From NCBI RefSeq assembly GCF_000341285.1, contig NW_005178431.1, positions 38,474-102,473 of the forward strand: a DNA stretch of 64,000 nucleotides, read 5' to 3'. A program made the translations under genes and the position numbers. The stretch comes from Galdieria sulphuraria. Its lineage: Eukaryota; Rhodophyta; Bangiophyceae; Galdieriales; Galdieriaceae. Position 1 is the stretch's first letter. Each line of letters starts with the position of its first letter. The notes beneath the pieces were generated by a model that did not search any database, had not been told where the DNA came from, and saw nothing but the letters and a program-made list of their open reading frames with translations. Below, one piece after another: positions 10,197-20,186 of this stretch.

Positions 10197-10479
10197 ATGT
10201 CGTATAAAACTTCCTATCAGCCTTCTCCTCCACCACCACCACCTGTGTTTAATCAGCCGCCTCCTTCAGGCGGTTATTCAAACAATCCTAACGTTGTATA
10301 TGTTGTTCGACAACCACCTCCTGGTCCAACAACTTACAGGTTAGTAACCAGTATCTTTTCGGTAGCACTGGTGTTTTGAGAGTTGTTTTTATAGTTCTTC
10401 TCCCGACACAGATGCACTGGCTTGTTGTGTAGCTTGTTTGTCTGCTTTGGCTTGTTTCGAGTGCTGCCTGTTAATTTAG
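10197..10479 (+). CDS. CYSTM-type cysteine-rich transmembrane module mini-protein
   Basis: Two exons, 10197-10339 and 10395-10479, give a 75-residue protein. The N-terminal half is Pro/Gln/Tyr-rich (a run of seven Pro, repeated PPP-x-G patterns). The C-terminal 25 residues form a hydrophobic segment packed with Cys (ACCVACLSALACFECC). Pro-rich tail plus short C-terminal Cys-rich membrane segment is the hallmark of CYSTM proteins of plants, fungi and animals, tail-anchored proteins linked to stress resistance and metal tolerance. In the acid- and metal-rich habitats of Galdieria-like algae such a role would make sense, but that is inference. The intron 10340-10394 begins GTTAGT, weaker than most here. 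Confidence 0.75.
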
Positions 10480-10860
10480 TTGGATGGTTGCGAAGTGGTA
10501 GTATAGTTTTTTTAACTACAACTCCCTGAACTACCATCATAAGGATATTACGACCTATTGTATTGTTACTGGGACATAGCTACCTTGCAGTATTCTCCAC
10601 TTAGGGATGGTTAGTTTTCGTATAAAGTTATTTCAGAAACTAGTAAACGTGTGACTGTTTGTTTTCTAGAACTCAAGCGTTAACGGATATTTATCTGTCG
10701 TTGTGTTTACACAACAGAGAGCATATTGTTTTCAACATATTCGAACACAACAAGAGATATTCAGCAAATTTATATTCACTATCTACGCAAGTTGTCTAAA
10801 ATACAGTCGTATGTCTATTTCCATTCTACTAGTAAGTACTCGCTAGGTATCCAACGATAT
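10480..10860. other. Convergent intergenic region
   Basis: Between the stops of the CYSTM gene (plus) and RPB6 (minus). Short ORFs in it have no features; it holds 3' UTR sequence only as far as I can see. Confidence 0.5.
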
Positions 10861-11519
10861 CTACTCCAACAACTCATCGACATTCCAGTCTTCAAAAGTT
10901 CCATCAGGTAAATATCTACGAATGGTAATTGGAATTTTCCTCTCTCGAAGTTCCTTTTCCAAACGTGTTCAATATATACAAGTATATTATATATAGTAAG
11001 CAGTGTATTATCATACCTTTTGGGCAATTTCCAAAGGATCCGTCTCACCTTCCAAATCCACCATAACTGGAGCACCTAAACTTATCTGCAAAGCCCTGGT
11101 CCCCAAAATTTTAGCTCTTTCATATTTCGTCAGAAACCTTGTCGTTATTCTTTTTTGGGTAGTCTCTTTGGCTTTTCTACAAATTATTGTGGGTTGTTGC
11201 AATCGGTTCTTTGCACAACAGAATACGGTAAGAAACACTTACCCTATTGGCTCCATTATCTGGTTCTCTTCATCTCTTTGCTAAACAACGCTTGGTAGGA
11301 TTGTAAACATTACAAGTCTTTTTCCTTACCATCAACCAATCAACTTCTTCTTCCCTTTCCTCCGTCTCATCTTCTCGTTCATCAACATCTAAATTCTCCT
11401 CATCAAAGTCTAAAGTTGGTTCATCTTCTTCCTCATCAGGGAAACTAGTAGAATTGAGCTTCTTTCAAATAAGGAAGAAAAGTTGCTTACCCTGCCTCAT
11501 ATCCTTCATCATCCGACAT
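10861..11519 (-). CDS. RPB6: RNA polymerases I/II/III shared subunit RPABC2 (Rpb6)
   Basis: Five exons (11519-11491, 11444-11330, 11280-11243, 11176-11017, 10953-10861) sum to 435 bases, 144 residues, the family size. The first 60 residues are very acidic, as in all eukaryotic Rpb6. The conserved core [18 protein letters not shown]...[18 protein letters not shown] is unmistakable, followed across the last intron by [18 protein letters not shown] and a Trp-containing tail. It is the eukaryotic counterpart of bacterial omega and helps assemble and hold the largest subunit. The first exon is only 29 bases and the third 38. Its ATG is 40 bases from the start of the divergent nucleotidylyltransferase gene, so the two must share a promoter. 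Confidence 0.97.
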
Positions 11520-11558
11520 GTCGTTGCTGCAACAAATGTAAAACTAAATTTCTGATTG

Positions 11559-13011
11559 ATGAATATGTCGCCTTGTTGTGCTGTCGTCTACGCTTCCGAT
11601 GTACCTGTTGCTCTTGTCAACCGCTTTTCCTCCATATGTGGCCATTTCAATCTAATAGAAACTGAACAACAATTGACAGAGTTTTTGTCCTATAGCGCTA
11701 CTTGGTTGAATGGAAAAGATTTGGCTGTGGAGTTGGCTGACACTCTAGCATCCACAGATTCTCGTTGTTTTGTTTCAGCTCTAGTTGGTAGAGATCAGCG
11801 TAATTGGTAAATGTTGTTTGTTTTCACGAGTCTCAGTATCATGGGTTCTTATGTCTAATCAGGCATATCGTATTGCTGTCTTTTACACCTCAACGAAAAT
11901 TCTGTTATCGTTGTTATAATACTGACTTGATGGACTCGCATCGTTGGGTAGATGTGTAAGTATTGTTTCCGTAAGTGATACAATATTTACTTTTATCATA
12001 GTTTGTGTTCCATCGTAGAGCAAGCTTTGTTGGAGAATCCTTTCAACCCCGAGGAAAAGAGTAATGATTGGCAAGTAAGTCATTATTTTTGTTATCCTAT
12101 TCCAAAAAGTGGAAGAGAGCATATAGATGATATCGTTTGTATCACCTTTAGAACAACTATTCCGACATCAAGTTCCGTATTGTGTATGGTTACCCAAATA
12201 TCAACGACTTTCATGTTTTCCGCGTTTCGATCAAGTCATCATTTTTCCAGGTATAATGTTGTTTTCATAATAGTATACATGATGAAGTTGAAAGTGTGAA
12301 AGGTTCCTTTCATCCATTGCATCGAGGCCACTTAGAACTGGCCAAAGTAGCGGAACAGTTGAGCCAACGTCCAGTTATCTTTGAACTTTCCATTCAAAAT
12401 GCTGATAAAGGAAAGTGGAGTGAGTCTGAGGTGATGGAGAGATTGGCTCAGTTCAGTCGTGAATTGGGTTATTTTTGTGTGTTGACAATAGAACCATTGT
12501 TTTATAAGAAAGCCCAGGTGAGTATTACTCATCGAGTCATGAAATCCACTCATCTCTTTATTGCGTAGTTATTTACAGGAGCCTTTTTTGTGGTTGGAGT
12601 TGATACGGCCCAAAGAATGGTCGATTCCAAATATTACAACGATGATTATCAACAAATGATTTCGTGTCTACAACCTTTGATGGTACTTGTGTGGGTTTTG
12701 GTTATGAGTATCTTCTCTTGACATGACACAGGAATATGGTACCAAAATTCTGGTAGCTGGAAGAATACAAGATCCTTCTTCCAACACAGGAAGGTGTGTG
12801 TCCTTATTCTCTTCAAAGACCAACACTAAAAAGAACAAAGATATCTCACATTACAAGATATTTCCATACCTTGTACATTACAAAATTTATTTTATCCCAT
12901 TCCACAAGTAATAATATGAATTGTATCATTCCTTAGAAGACTGAATGTAAGATATAGGAACTCTTTCGATGCGATATTTCTTCCACATTATTAAGAAAAG
13001 GCCAAAGCTAG
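11559..13011 (+). CDS. HxGH-motif nucleotidylyltransferase (plant At2g01220-like family)
   Basis: Nine exons (11559-11806, 11863-11955, 12002-12074, 12127-12250, 12303-12517, 12569-12682, 12732-12793, 12841-12907, 12958-13011) give 349 residues in one frame. The C-terminal half is a cytidylyltransferase-fold domain: FPGSFHPLHRGH carries the nucleotide-binding HxGH motif, ELSIQNADKG and FFVVGVDTAQRM follow, and the end FRCDISSTLLR matches the ISSTxxR motif that closes the active site in NMN adenylyltransferases and relatives. The N-terminal 150 residues would correspond to the CinA-like domain found in the plant homologues, but they are very divergent. Substrate unknown; NMN or pantetheine-type chemistry is possible. 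The stop at 13011 touches the stop of the opposite M16 gene. Confidence 0.8.
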
Positions 13012-16000
13012 TTAGTTGTCTCTACTCGTTCCACAAACGACAGTAACCAGTGATAACTTGGGTTGAATATATTTTTGGATGGCATCATTCACTTGTTCCA
13101 AGTTTAAAGCTTCAATCTTTAGAGGAAAGTCATCGATCCAATGGAGTGGTCTATCATTCATATAGAAATGAGATGATAACCAAATATATTTTTGGGATTA
13201 CCTTTCTTGATCCAATGTCTGTATGATAACCGATGCAATACTTTTACTAGTCGCCAGTCCCACTTGAAAGTTACCTTGTATCGTTGCCTAGAATAGTAAC
13301 AAACATAATAGGAAAAGATTCCTCTCAATTTCAATTACATGACTACCTTTTTGGCTTGCAATTCCCATTCTTCTATTCCATTTTGAACGCTATGATGAAA
13401 CACATAAAATGATCACCCAAACCAATCTTTTCATTCTATCACTTACAAATGATCCAATTCTCTTTGAATAGCAGCCAATCCTTTAGAAATCAATGCCGGA
13501 GAAAAGGTTCCATGTATATTCCAATAACCATCAGCTCCATATGCAGTACCTCCCACTCCTCCATATATTCCATATGTCAGTCCTTGTTGTTCTCTTATCC
13601 GTTGCATCAAACCTAAAAACCAACTGGAATGATCCCTTAATACCTATTTTTAGGACTCTACTTACGACTGGATCCATTTCCACCCAAAATATGCATTGCC
13701 ATCAATATGGCATAATAATCTGGATGACTTTCTGAAATACCAATAGGCTGACCTACCAACACATCTACGCTTTCTTTTTCAGGTAATTCAATAAAACGAC
13801 GTATTCCTAAATACAATATTCGTCAACCCCATATAAGTATGATATCCAACTTTACCATCGGGTGGAATAGACTTTGCATAATACAGCTTTCCTTCTTTGC
13901 TGTTCTCAAAATAGTTTAAAAATTGGTTTCGTTTCCAATCGCCAAAATATTGGCAAACTTGTGTTGATAACACCTCCATAGGAATATCACCAACAGCAAC
14001 CAAACGTAAACCACCAAGACCATATCTATCAAAGACACTAGTTGAGAAATAGAGTCTCCGATTTTCATCAACTTACTTGCTATGAAAGTCTACAACGTCA
14101 TCACAGGTTACTCGATGCAAAGCTTCCAAATAGTCTTTCGATCGATATACATAATTTGGATGTCCAAAAGGATACATTTCAGCAAAAAAGTGTTCTTCTG
14201 CTACTTGAGTGGTATTATCTTTACAAGACTCTATTTCATCTGCGAGCCTACTGCGTACCATTTCGAAGTCTTGTGGCAAAAAGATGGGAAAACGCAACTT
14301 GAAAATATATATATCATCAATAATACGTTATCCTTCTTTCAAGAAAACAATAACTTACCTGTTCTGATAAAAGAGATAATACCAATGACAAGTTTTCCTT
14401 TAAACAAACAGCTTCAAAACACAAACGTCGACTCTGACTATGAAAGGATATTCCTGCACCCACATTTTGTAACATTCTCGATATTTCATATTTATGCTCA
14501 TAATGCTCAGTTCTCTGGATACTTTCCATGAGAATTTCCATACATCTCTCTATCAAGCACTCAACTCACCAAACCCAACATTTCTACCATCACATCGGAA
14601 AGCACGAGATTATTCCAACTTCCTTGTCTACCATGTTCCTCACCTCCTATCAAAGAACCTTTTATTCTCACAACTTGTCGAAGAGATGTCTTCATAACAA
14701 CAAGATTGATTCCATCACAGGGCTCCAAAACAACTACTTGAGATGCCATTTGTACTTTGGGATGTTGAACCGTTTCTACAAATATCATTTCCTTATTTCA
14801 TCAAAATATAATCCTAACAGCTTACGAGGCAAAAGTATCCATGGATGAGTTGATGAGGAATTTTCTCCAGAATGTGATAATGAAGCATGTAAATTCATTC
14901 TATGGAATGAATGCGATTCCTCTAAAGAATGGCTGTCATTCGATTCTTCCAAATGTAATGATGATGCTTGTTGGGGTTCCAACCATCCAACTGTACTTTG
15001 ATTGGAAACAAAATATTTCTTTGTTACCCTTTGAATATCATCGATACTTATTTGTTCCATATATGCATGCAATTGAGTCATATATTTCCAATCTCCCATA
15101 GACATTGCTTCATTCAAGTTTTCTACAAAACCTAAAGTACCATCTCTACCATAATACAAACTAGCATTCATACAAGTCTTTGCAGTGGCCAGTTCTTCCA
15201 AAGTTACTCCAGATTGCTTGATTGCCTTTATCTCTTCTAGAATTTGTTGTTCAACTTGGGCAATGGATATTTGTTTACCCATACAAGCATAGATGAAAAA
15301 CAGACCAGGATCCCTATCGGAGCATCATACTCGTCCTATTCTAGTGTGATTACTATTCTTTTTTACTTACCGAAAAGAACTTTGCCAACCATTGACAACA
15401 GTGACCATACCAGAATCCACCAGTCTTTGATAAAGCCTGCTGTTTTTTCCATGAGATAAGATATTTGCCAACAAGGATAGACAAAGAGAGTCTCTATGCA
15501 TTCCACGTGGACTCTTCCATGCCATTCCTATGACAGCTTCATTTGCTATTCTACGTACAACCAGCCTACGAGGACCTTTTTGTGGAGGTTCTTCCGTAAC
15601 TTGTTGAGGAATAAGCAACTTGGAAGGTGCAATATCTCCAAAATACTTGGCAATCCACTGCAATACTTGTTCTATTTGAATATCACCTACTAATATCAAT
15701 GTTGCATTGTTAGGATGATAGAAACGTTGATAAAACTTTCTTAATCGTTCTGCATGACTATTTTCCATATCCCAACGCCAACCAATAGTTGGGTGATGAT
15801 AAGGATGTGCTTGAAAAGCGGTTGCCCAAATCTCCTTATCCAACGTTGCTATAGGGTCATTTTCATCATTCTCATATTCATTTCGAACGACCACCATTTC
15901 TTTGTTCAAGTCAACTTGTCTCAACAAAGCACCGTGCATTCTATCTGCTTCCATTTTCAATGCTTCTTCTACATACTCTTTGGGTAACAGTTCATAATAA

Positions 16001-16506
16001 CTCGTTCTATCCAACCAAGTGTTCGCATTCACTATGGCACCTATATTCTCTAACAAAGTGTTCATAGCTTTGCCATTCTCGCGATGGTAATTCTTAGATC
16101 CCTTAAACAGCAAGTGTTCTAATAGATGAGTCGATCCTGTTTCTCCTACTGATTCGTTTCTCGATCCCACTCGATAAGTTACCATAACTGTGGCAACGGG
16201 AGCAGTGGAATCTGTTTTCAACAACACTTGTAAACCATTACTCTTCAAACAGTACTCTTCTATTCCATCGCAAGTCCATAGTTTTTCAAACGCTGATGAA
16301 CAAGGTTGAATAATTTTGGAACTACTTGTGTATTTTTGTCGTGGAAAAGTAAAGCAATAGGGTCGGTGTCCTCCTATCCAGTTGGTTGTTGAGGTGATGG
16401 GTTGTCCACCATATTTCTTATGATGGGAAATAAATAGTGTCGTTGTTTTCAATAGTCTTTGAGAATATGTTCTTTTCCAGTTTGTTAAACTACAAAAACA
16501 GGCCAT
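13012..16506 (-). CDS. Peptidase M16 family zinc protease, organelle-targeted
   Basis: Eleven exons (16506-15371, 15313-14826, 14775-14570, 14514-14359, 14297-14077, 14037-13856, 13806-13666, 13612-13447, 13389-13347, 13287-13202, 13150-13012) sum to 2964 bases, 987 residues, with every join keeping frame. The inverted zinc motif HLLEH near residue 130 and the downstream Glu in the NEYEND segment mark the catalytic N-terminal M16 domain. The second half repeats the M16 fold without the zinc motif, as in two-domain clamshell proteases of the pitrilysin/insulinase group. RLMQRIREQQGLTYG near residue 790 is the R-Y-type substrate segment of the C-terminal domain. The first 60 residues look like a transit peptide. 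Likely role: degradation or processing of peptides in plastid or mitochondrion. Its stop TAA (13014-13012) abuts the neighbour's stop. Confidence 0.92.
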
Positions 16507-16554
16507 CTACGCTTGTTTGGCTATGATGAACAGAATAACATCGCCCGATCGGTT

Positions 16555-16557
<3 letters not shown>

Positions 16558-16590
<33 letters not shown>
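16558..16590. repeat. (ATT)11 microsatellite overlapping the RTEL1 stop codon
   Basis: Eleven perfect ATT units. Read on the minus strand it is a run of AAT/TAA/ATA triplets, and in the RTEL1 frame it supplies the stop TAA at 16588-16586 and further in-frame TAA codons after it. It fills much of the 79-base gap between RTEL1 and the M16 gene. Confidence 0.9.
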
Positions 16591-18968
16591 TATTCCCAAC
16601 TACTTGAAATAAATGATCTTCATCTCCTGCAGCTAGTTGAGGAGTTTTCAATTGTGGTGTGGTTACCTATGAAATGAATCATTATCATCATACAAAAAAT
16701 AAACCATGTTATTACCTTTTGGTCTTTCAAACTAGGTCGCCCTTGATTCTTAAAGAACCGAATCAACTCAGACTGCAATGCACCAAAAGAATAGCAACCG
16801 TTCTTCACAAAAGGTTGAACCCACAAAGAAAGTTCATGAACCATACTTGGAAAACGTTCATCGCACAAGATAATCGCACCAAAATCTTTTTCATGTCGAA
16901 TCACTCGACCTATTGCTTGATTCATCGCACGAAGGGCTTCCAATCGATACCAACGTTGTGGATTATTCTTTTTCACAGTAGATAAATAATGTTGTTTCAT
17001 TTTCACTTTGCGTTGTTGTAAAGGAGGAAATGGAATACCCACTAAAATAACTGCTCTAGCATATTCATCAGAGAAATCAATACCTTCACTCATGCGTCCT
17101 CTACAAACTCCAAACAAAATACAACCACTTGCCCTACTATCCACTTGTTCTTGATAGTGACGAAAACTTTCCTGGAATTCCTTCTCTTCTTTGGATTCCA
17201 CAACCAATGACTTGCGTCTATAAATAGAATCCCAAATAGAAACAAAATCTTTAGATTGGTCACTCGTTTGCATAGAATAGGTTTTCCAATATTCGACACA
17301 ATCCATTAGCAATTGATAACTCGGGAAAAATACCAACATTCCTCCAGGAATAACCAAAGAAAAGTTATATATACATCGTCCCAATTCTCTCTTGTAAGAT
17401 ATCAAACTTCGGTTGCGATAACTACTATTCAATACTTCTCCACTGGGACCTAAACCCAACATTCCCACAAATAATTGATGTTGACTTATGATATGTCGAT
17501 TCTCCAACTGAATAGGAAAAGGAATCTGCAACTCACTTTCTAAGAATGATAAAGGACTCAAAGTGCCACTTGTCAATACAAGGCAACGAACTCCTTTTAC
17601 AAGTTGTTTCATAACGACACCAGGATTAAAGCACCAATAACTCAAAGTGATTCTTCTTCTTGTTTCCTCCGTTTTCTGTTCTCCATAAATACAAACCACA
17701 TAGGAAAGACGAGCTTCTTCTTCTGACAATTTGAATAACAAACGCATATACTTTAGAAAGGTAAATACGGCATCATTAGAAGAACTTTGAAAATCTACCG
17801 AAGATTCAAAGTCACTGTGCTGATCACCAAAGAGTTGCTCAATCTTGGATGAAAAGGCATCGAATGTTTTTGGCGTAAGATTGACTTTAGAAAGCAGCTG
17901 AAAGAGAAAACTTGGCTCATAAACCAACTCATGTGCAGAAACGCCATCAAGTAAATGATGCATGTCGTTCAAAAGTGTTCGAAACAACGCTAACAATAAT
18001 GAAACGGCATCTTGAGAATATTGTTGGATACTTGAAAGGTTGTCTCCTTTTGACTTGACTCTTTGAAGTTGATGAATACAAGCATCCAATAAGCTAGTTG
18101 TTAACTCAAAACTTGCACAATTGGCCGCTATATCTTCTATATGATGAGCTTCATCGAATAAAATAATATCGTTGGAAAAATCCATTCGCAGAGACTCTCT
18201 TAAATGTAAATCCACTAAATAGTTGTAAGGCAAAAATATGAGTTCGCTTGTAGGTTCCCGTTCTTTCGCAAGATAATAGGGACATATCTCTTCTTTCTTC
18301 CCGAAATTCACCCAATCTTCCAAGTCGAGGATCTCATCTGCCATTTTTTCATATTTATAGAAATTCTTCAAGTTATTTCGATATTTACAACCTTTTGATT
18401 CACAGAGTGAACGACAGAGTCGATTCTGTTCCGAACCTCGCAAGTGAGATACTTGTGGATGAATACAAAGTTGTTCTCTCGAGCCCAGGACAATCACGCT
18501 TGGTCTATATATTGTCTTTCTCAATTGATCAATAGCTTGTGCCAACTGACTATGTGTACGAGAAGTGTATATTATTCTTGGAGTAGGTTGAATGCCTTGG
18601 TTTCCACCAAGACTTTGAAAAAGGTCATCCAATGTGGCTCCGTCGTCATTCTCCAACGCACGTTGATTCTCCTTTCCAACTGCACGTGAAAGACTTGATT
18701 CCAATCCTTGAAAGAATTCAGCGTCTGAATGATGAAGAGATGACGACTGTCCTTTGGAAATAGTTGACAATTGGCACTTCGCAATAAACGACTGTCTCCA
18801 AGCCAAAGTACTGCATAGTAAACAGAGTGTTTTCCCAGTTCCTGTAGGACTTTCTAACATGGCGTGTTGACTTGTTTGAAGTGCTTGGATAACCTTTTCC
18901 ATATAGTCTCTTTGAACAGGATAAGGTTGAAAAGGAAAGGCAACTTCAACTCCTAAAATAGCTACCAT
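16586..18968 (-). CDS. RTEL1: RTEL1-type Rad3/XPD-family DNA helicase
   Basis: ATP-dependent 5'-3' iron-sulfur helicase that dismantles recombination intermediates and G-quadruplexes and guards telomeres. Two exons, 18968-16717 region and 16666-16586, give about 777 residues; the intron near 16716-16667 begins GTAATA. The start at 18968 gives MVAILGVEVAFPFQPYPVQ, matching the Q-motif start of RTEL1. Walker A ESPTGTGKT is at about residue 40, the four Fe-S Cys lie between CRSLCESKGC and ICPYYL, DEAH is near residue 270, and the C-terminal QAIGRVIRHEKDFG is motif VI. It ends soon after the helicase core; the harmonin-like and RING parts of animal RTEL1 are absent. FANCJ or DDX11 are alternatives, but the N-terminus fits RTEL1 best. 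Confidence 0.9.
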
Positions 18969-19024
18969 TTCAAATGGGACAAAACACACATTTATTATAA
19001 TGCATCAACATATCATCATTCCAC

Positions 19025-19821
19025 TCAATCATTTCTATTATAAATTCCTTTATAAATGATCCGAAATATTGGCGTAGTTTGTGGATCACCCAATGGCATG
19101 ATATGCTTTCCATAATTTTCATTGATAAATAATGCCATTGAGAAATACCATCCATTGGCAGCAACAAATAAACCAGCCACTCCAGGTGCTGTGGTAGAAA
19201 TGACACCAAAAGAGGCAAAAGATTGGAGAATCAGCTGCACGTCAACCATGAATATCAATATGCATAGCGTCAAGTTGTGATTGAATGTTGCTAACCACAG
19301 ATAACATGTGAGGATTGCATAACCTACGGCCAAAATACCTATCGGCATATTAACATCATCACCGAATACCAACACTCCCTCATTTTCCAAGGTAATCAAA
19401 GTTGCCACGGCTATCCAAAAGGCTCCATATGAAGTCAATGTTAACAGACCAAATGTGTTCCTAGTGATAAAACATAACAATCCAGTCAATAACTGAACTG
19501 ACCCTCCATAAAAGAAGGCTGGTCCTATAACTCCTGAAGCTACGGTGGAAGGCAACAAACCGGCATTCACTGTGCTTAGGATAAAGTCGGTGCAACTGAA
19601 CGAAGCTGCACCGAGAATAACAGGATTAGGAAAAGCAGCGGGTGCTATTGGAACAGCTTTCTGTTGGGATTCGATATCATTCAGCTTTTTAAATATTCCA
19701 TAGGTACTATCTCTTTTCTCTTGTACAATCTCTTTATAAATGGATGAGATACAGCAAAAGAATCTTCAACATTATGCTTACCATCGTTTACTGCATTGTT
19801 TTCTTGGCTGTTGTCTTTCAT
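19025..19821 (-). CDS. GPR1/FUN34/YaaH (SatP) family acetate-type transporter
   Basis: Two exons, 19821-19782 and 19731-19025, with a GTAAGC..AAAG intron, give 248 residues. The join removes a frame conflict and yields a continuous N-terminal tail. NPVILGAASFSCTDFILSTVNAG corresponds to the NP-x-PLGL signature that opens the first of six membrane spans; the spans run on through IGPAFFYGG, LLCFITRNTFG, the AVATLITL segment and FASFGVISTTAPGVAGLF. Family members carry acetate, succinate or ammonium across the plasma membrane. The family is common in bacteria and fungi and patchy in algae, which fits a heterotrophic alga taking up organic acids. Its stop lies only 56 bases from the RTEL1 start on the same strand. 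Confidence 0.9.
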
Positions 19822-20186
19822 AATTGAAGCACAAACTTCAAAAGGAAAACAGAAGGAGAAATGCAAAGATATGAAATGGAGTCTAGAATTTCCATTTTGC
19901 CCAAACACAGAAGAAATTCATCGATCACGTGAATCCCCGAGATCGTCAAGGGAAAGAAATTAGGTCGAGATGAGAAAATGGATCATTTCTAATCCAGAAA
20001 GGATGATGGAAGAAATTGATGTGATCTATACAAGAGATTATATGAATATTTGAATACTACTGGGAGCATCAATTTCTTTCTACATATAGACCATAAAGAA
20101 CGAGCTACAACTGGACGATATAAAAACCTATAGATTATATCGAAGCAACAACATTCCAAAGCTTTATTCTAGAACAAAACAACTTC
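19822..20186. other. Intergenic region upstream of the acetate-type transporter
   Basis: Holds the promoter of the transporter and the 3' end of CCT3. A CACGTG is at 19925-19930, about 100 bases before the ATG. No ORF is supported. Confidence 0.5.

Noticed and set aside
14082-14531. 149-codon plus-strand ORF antisense to the M16 protease
   Set aside because: It is the shadow of well-supported M16 exons 4 and 5 on the other strand.
16558-16590. Triplet repeat as the remnant of a mobile element
   Set aside because: A pure ATT run without flanking repeats or coding remnants is a plain microsatellite.
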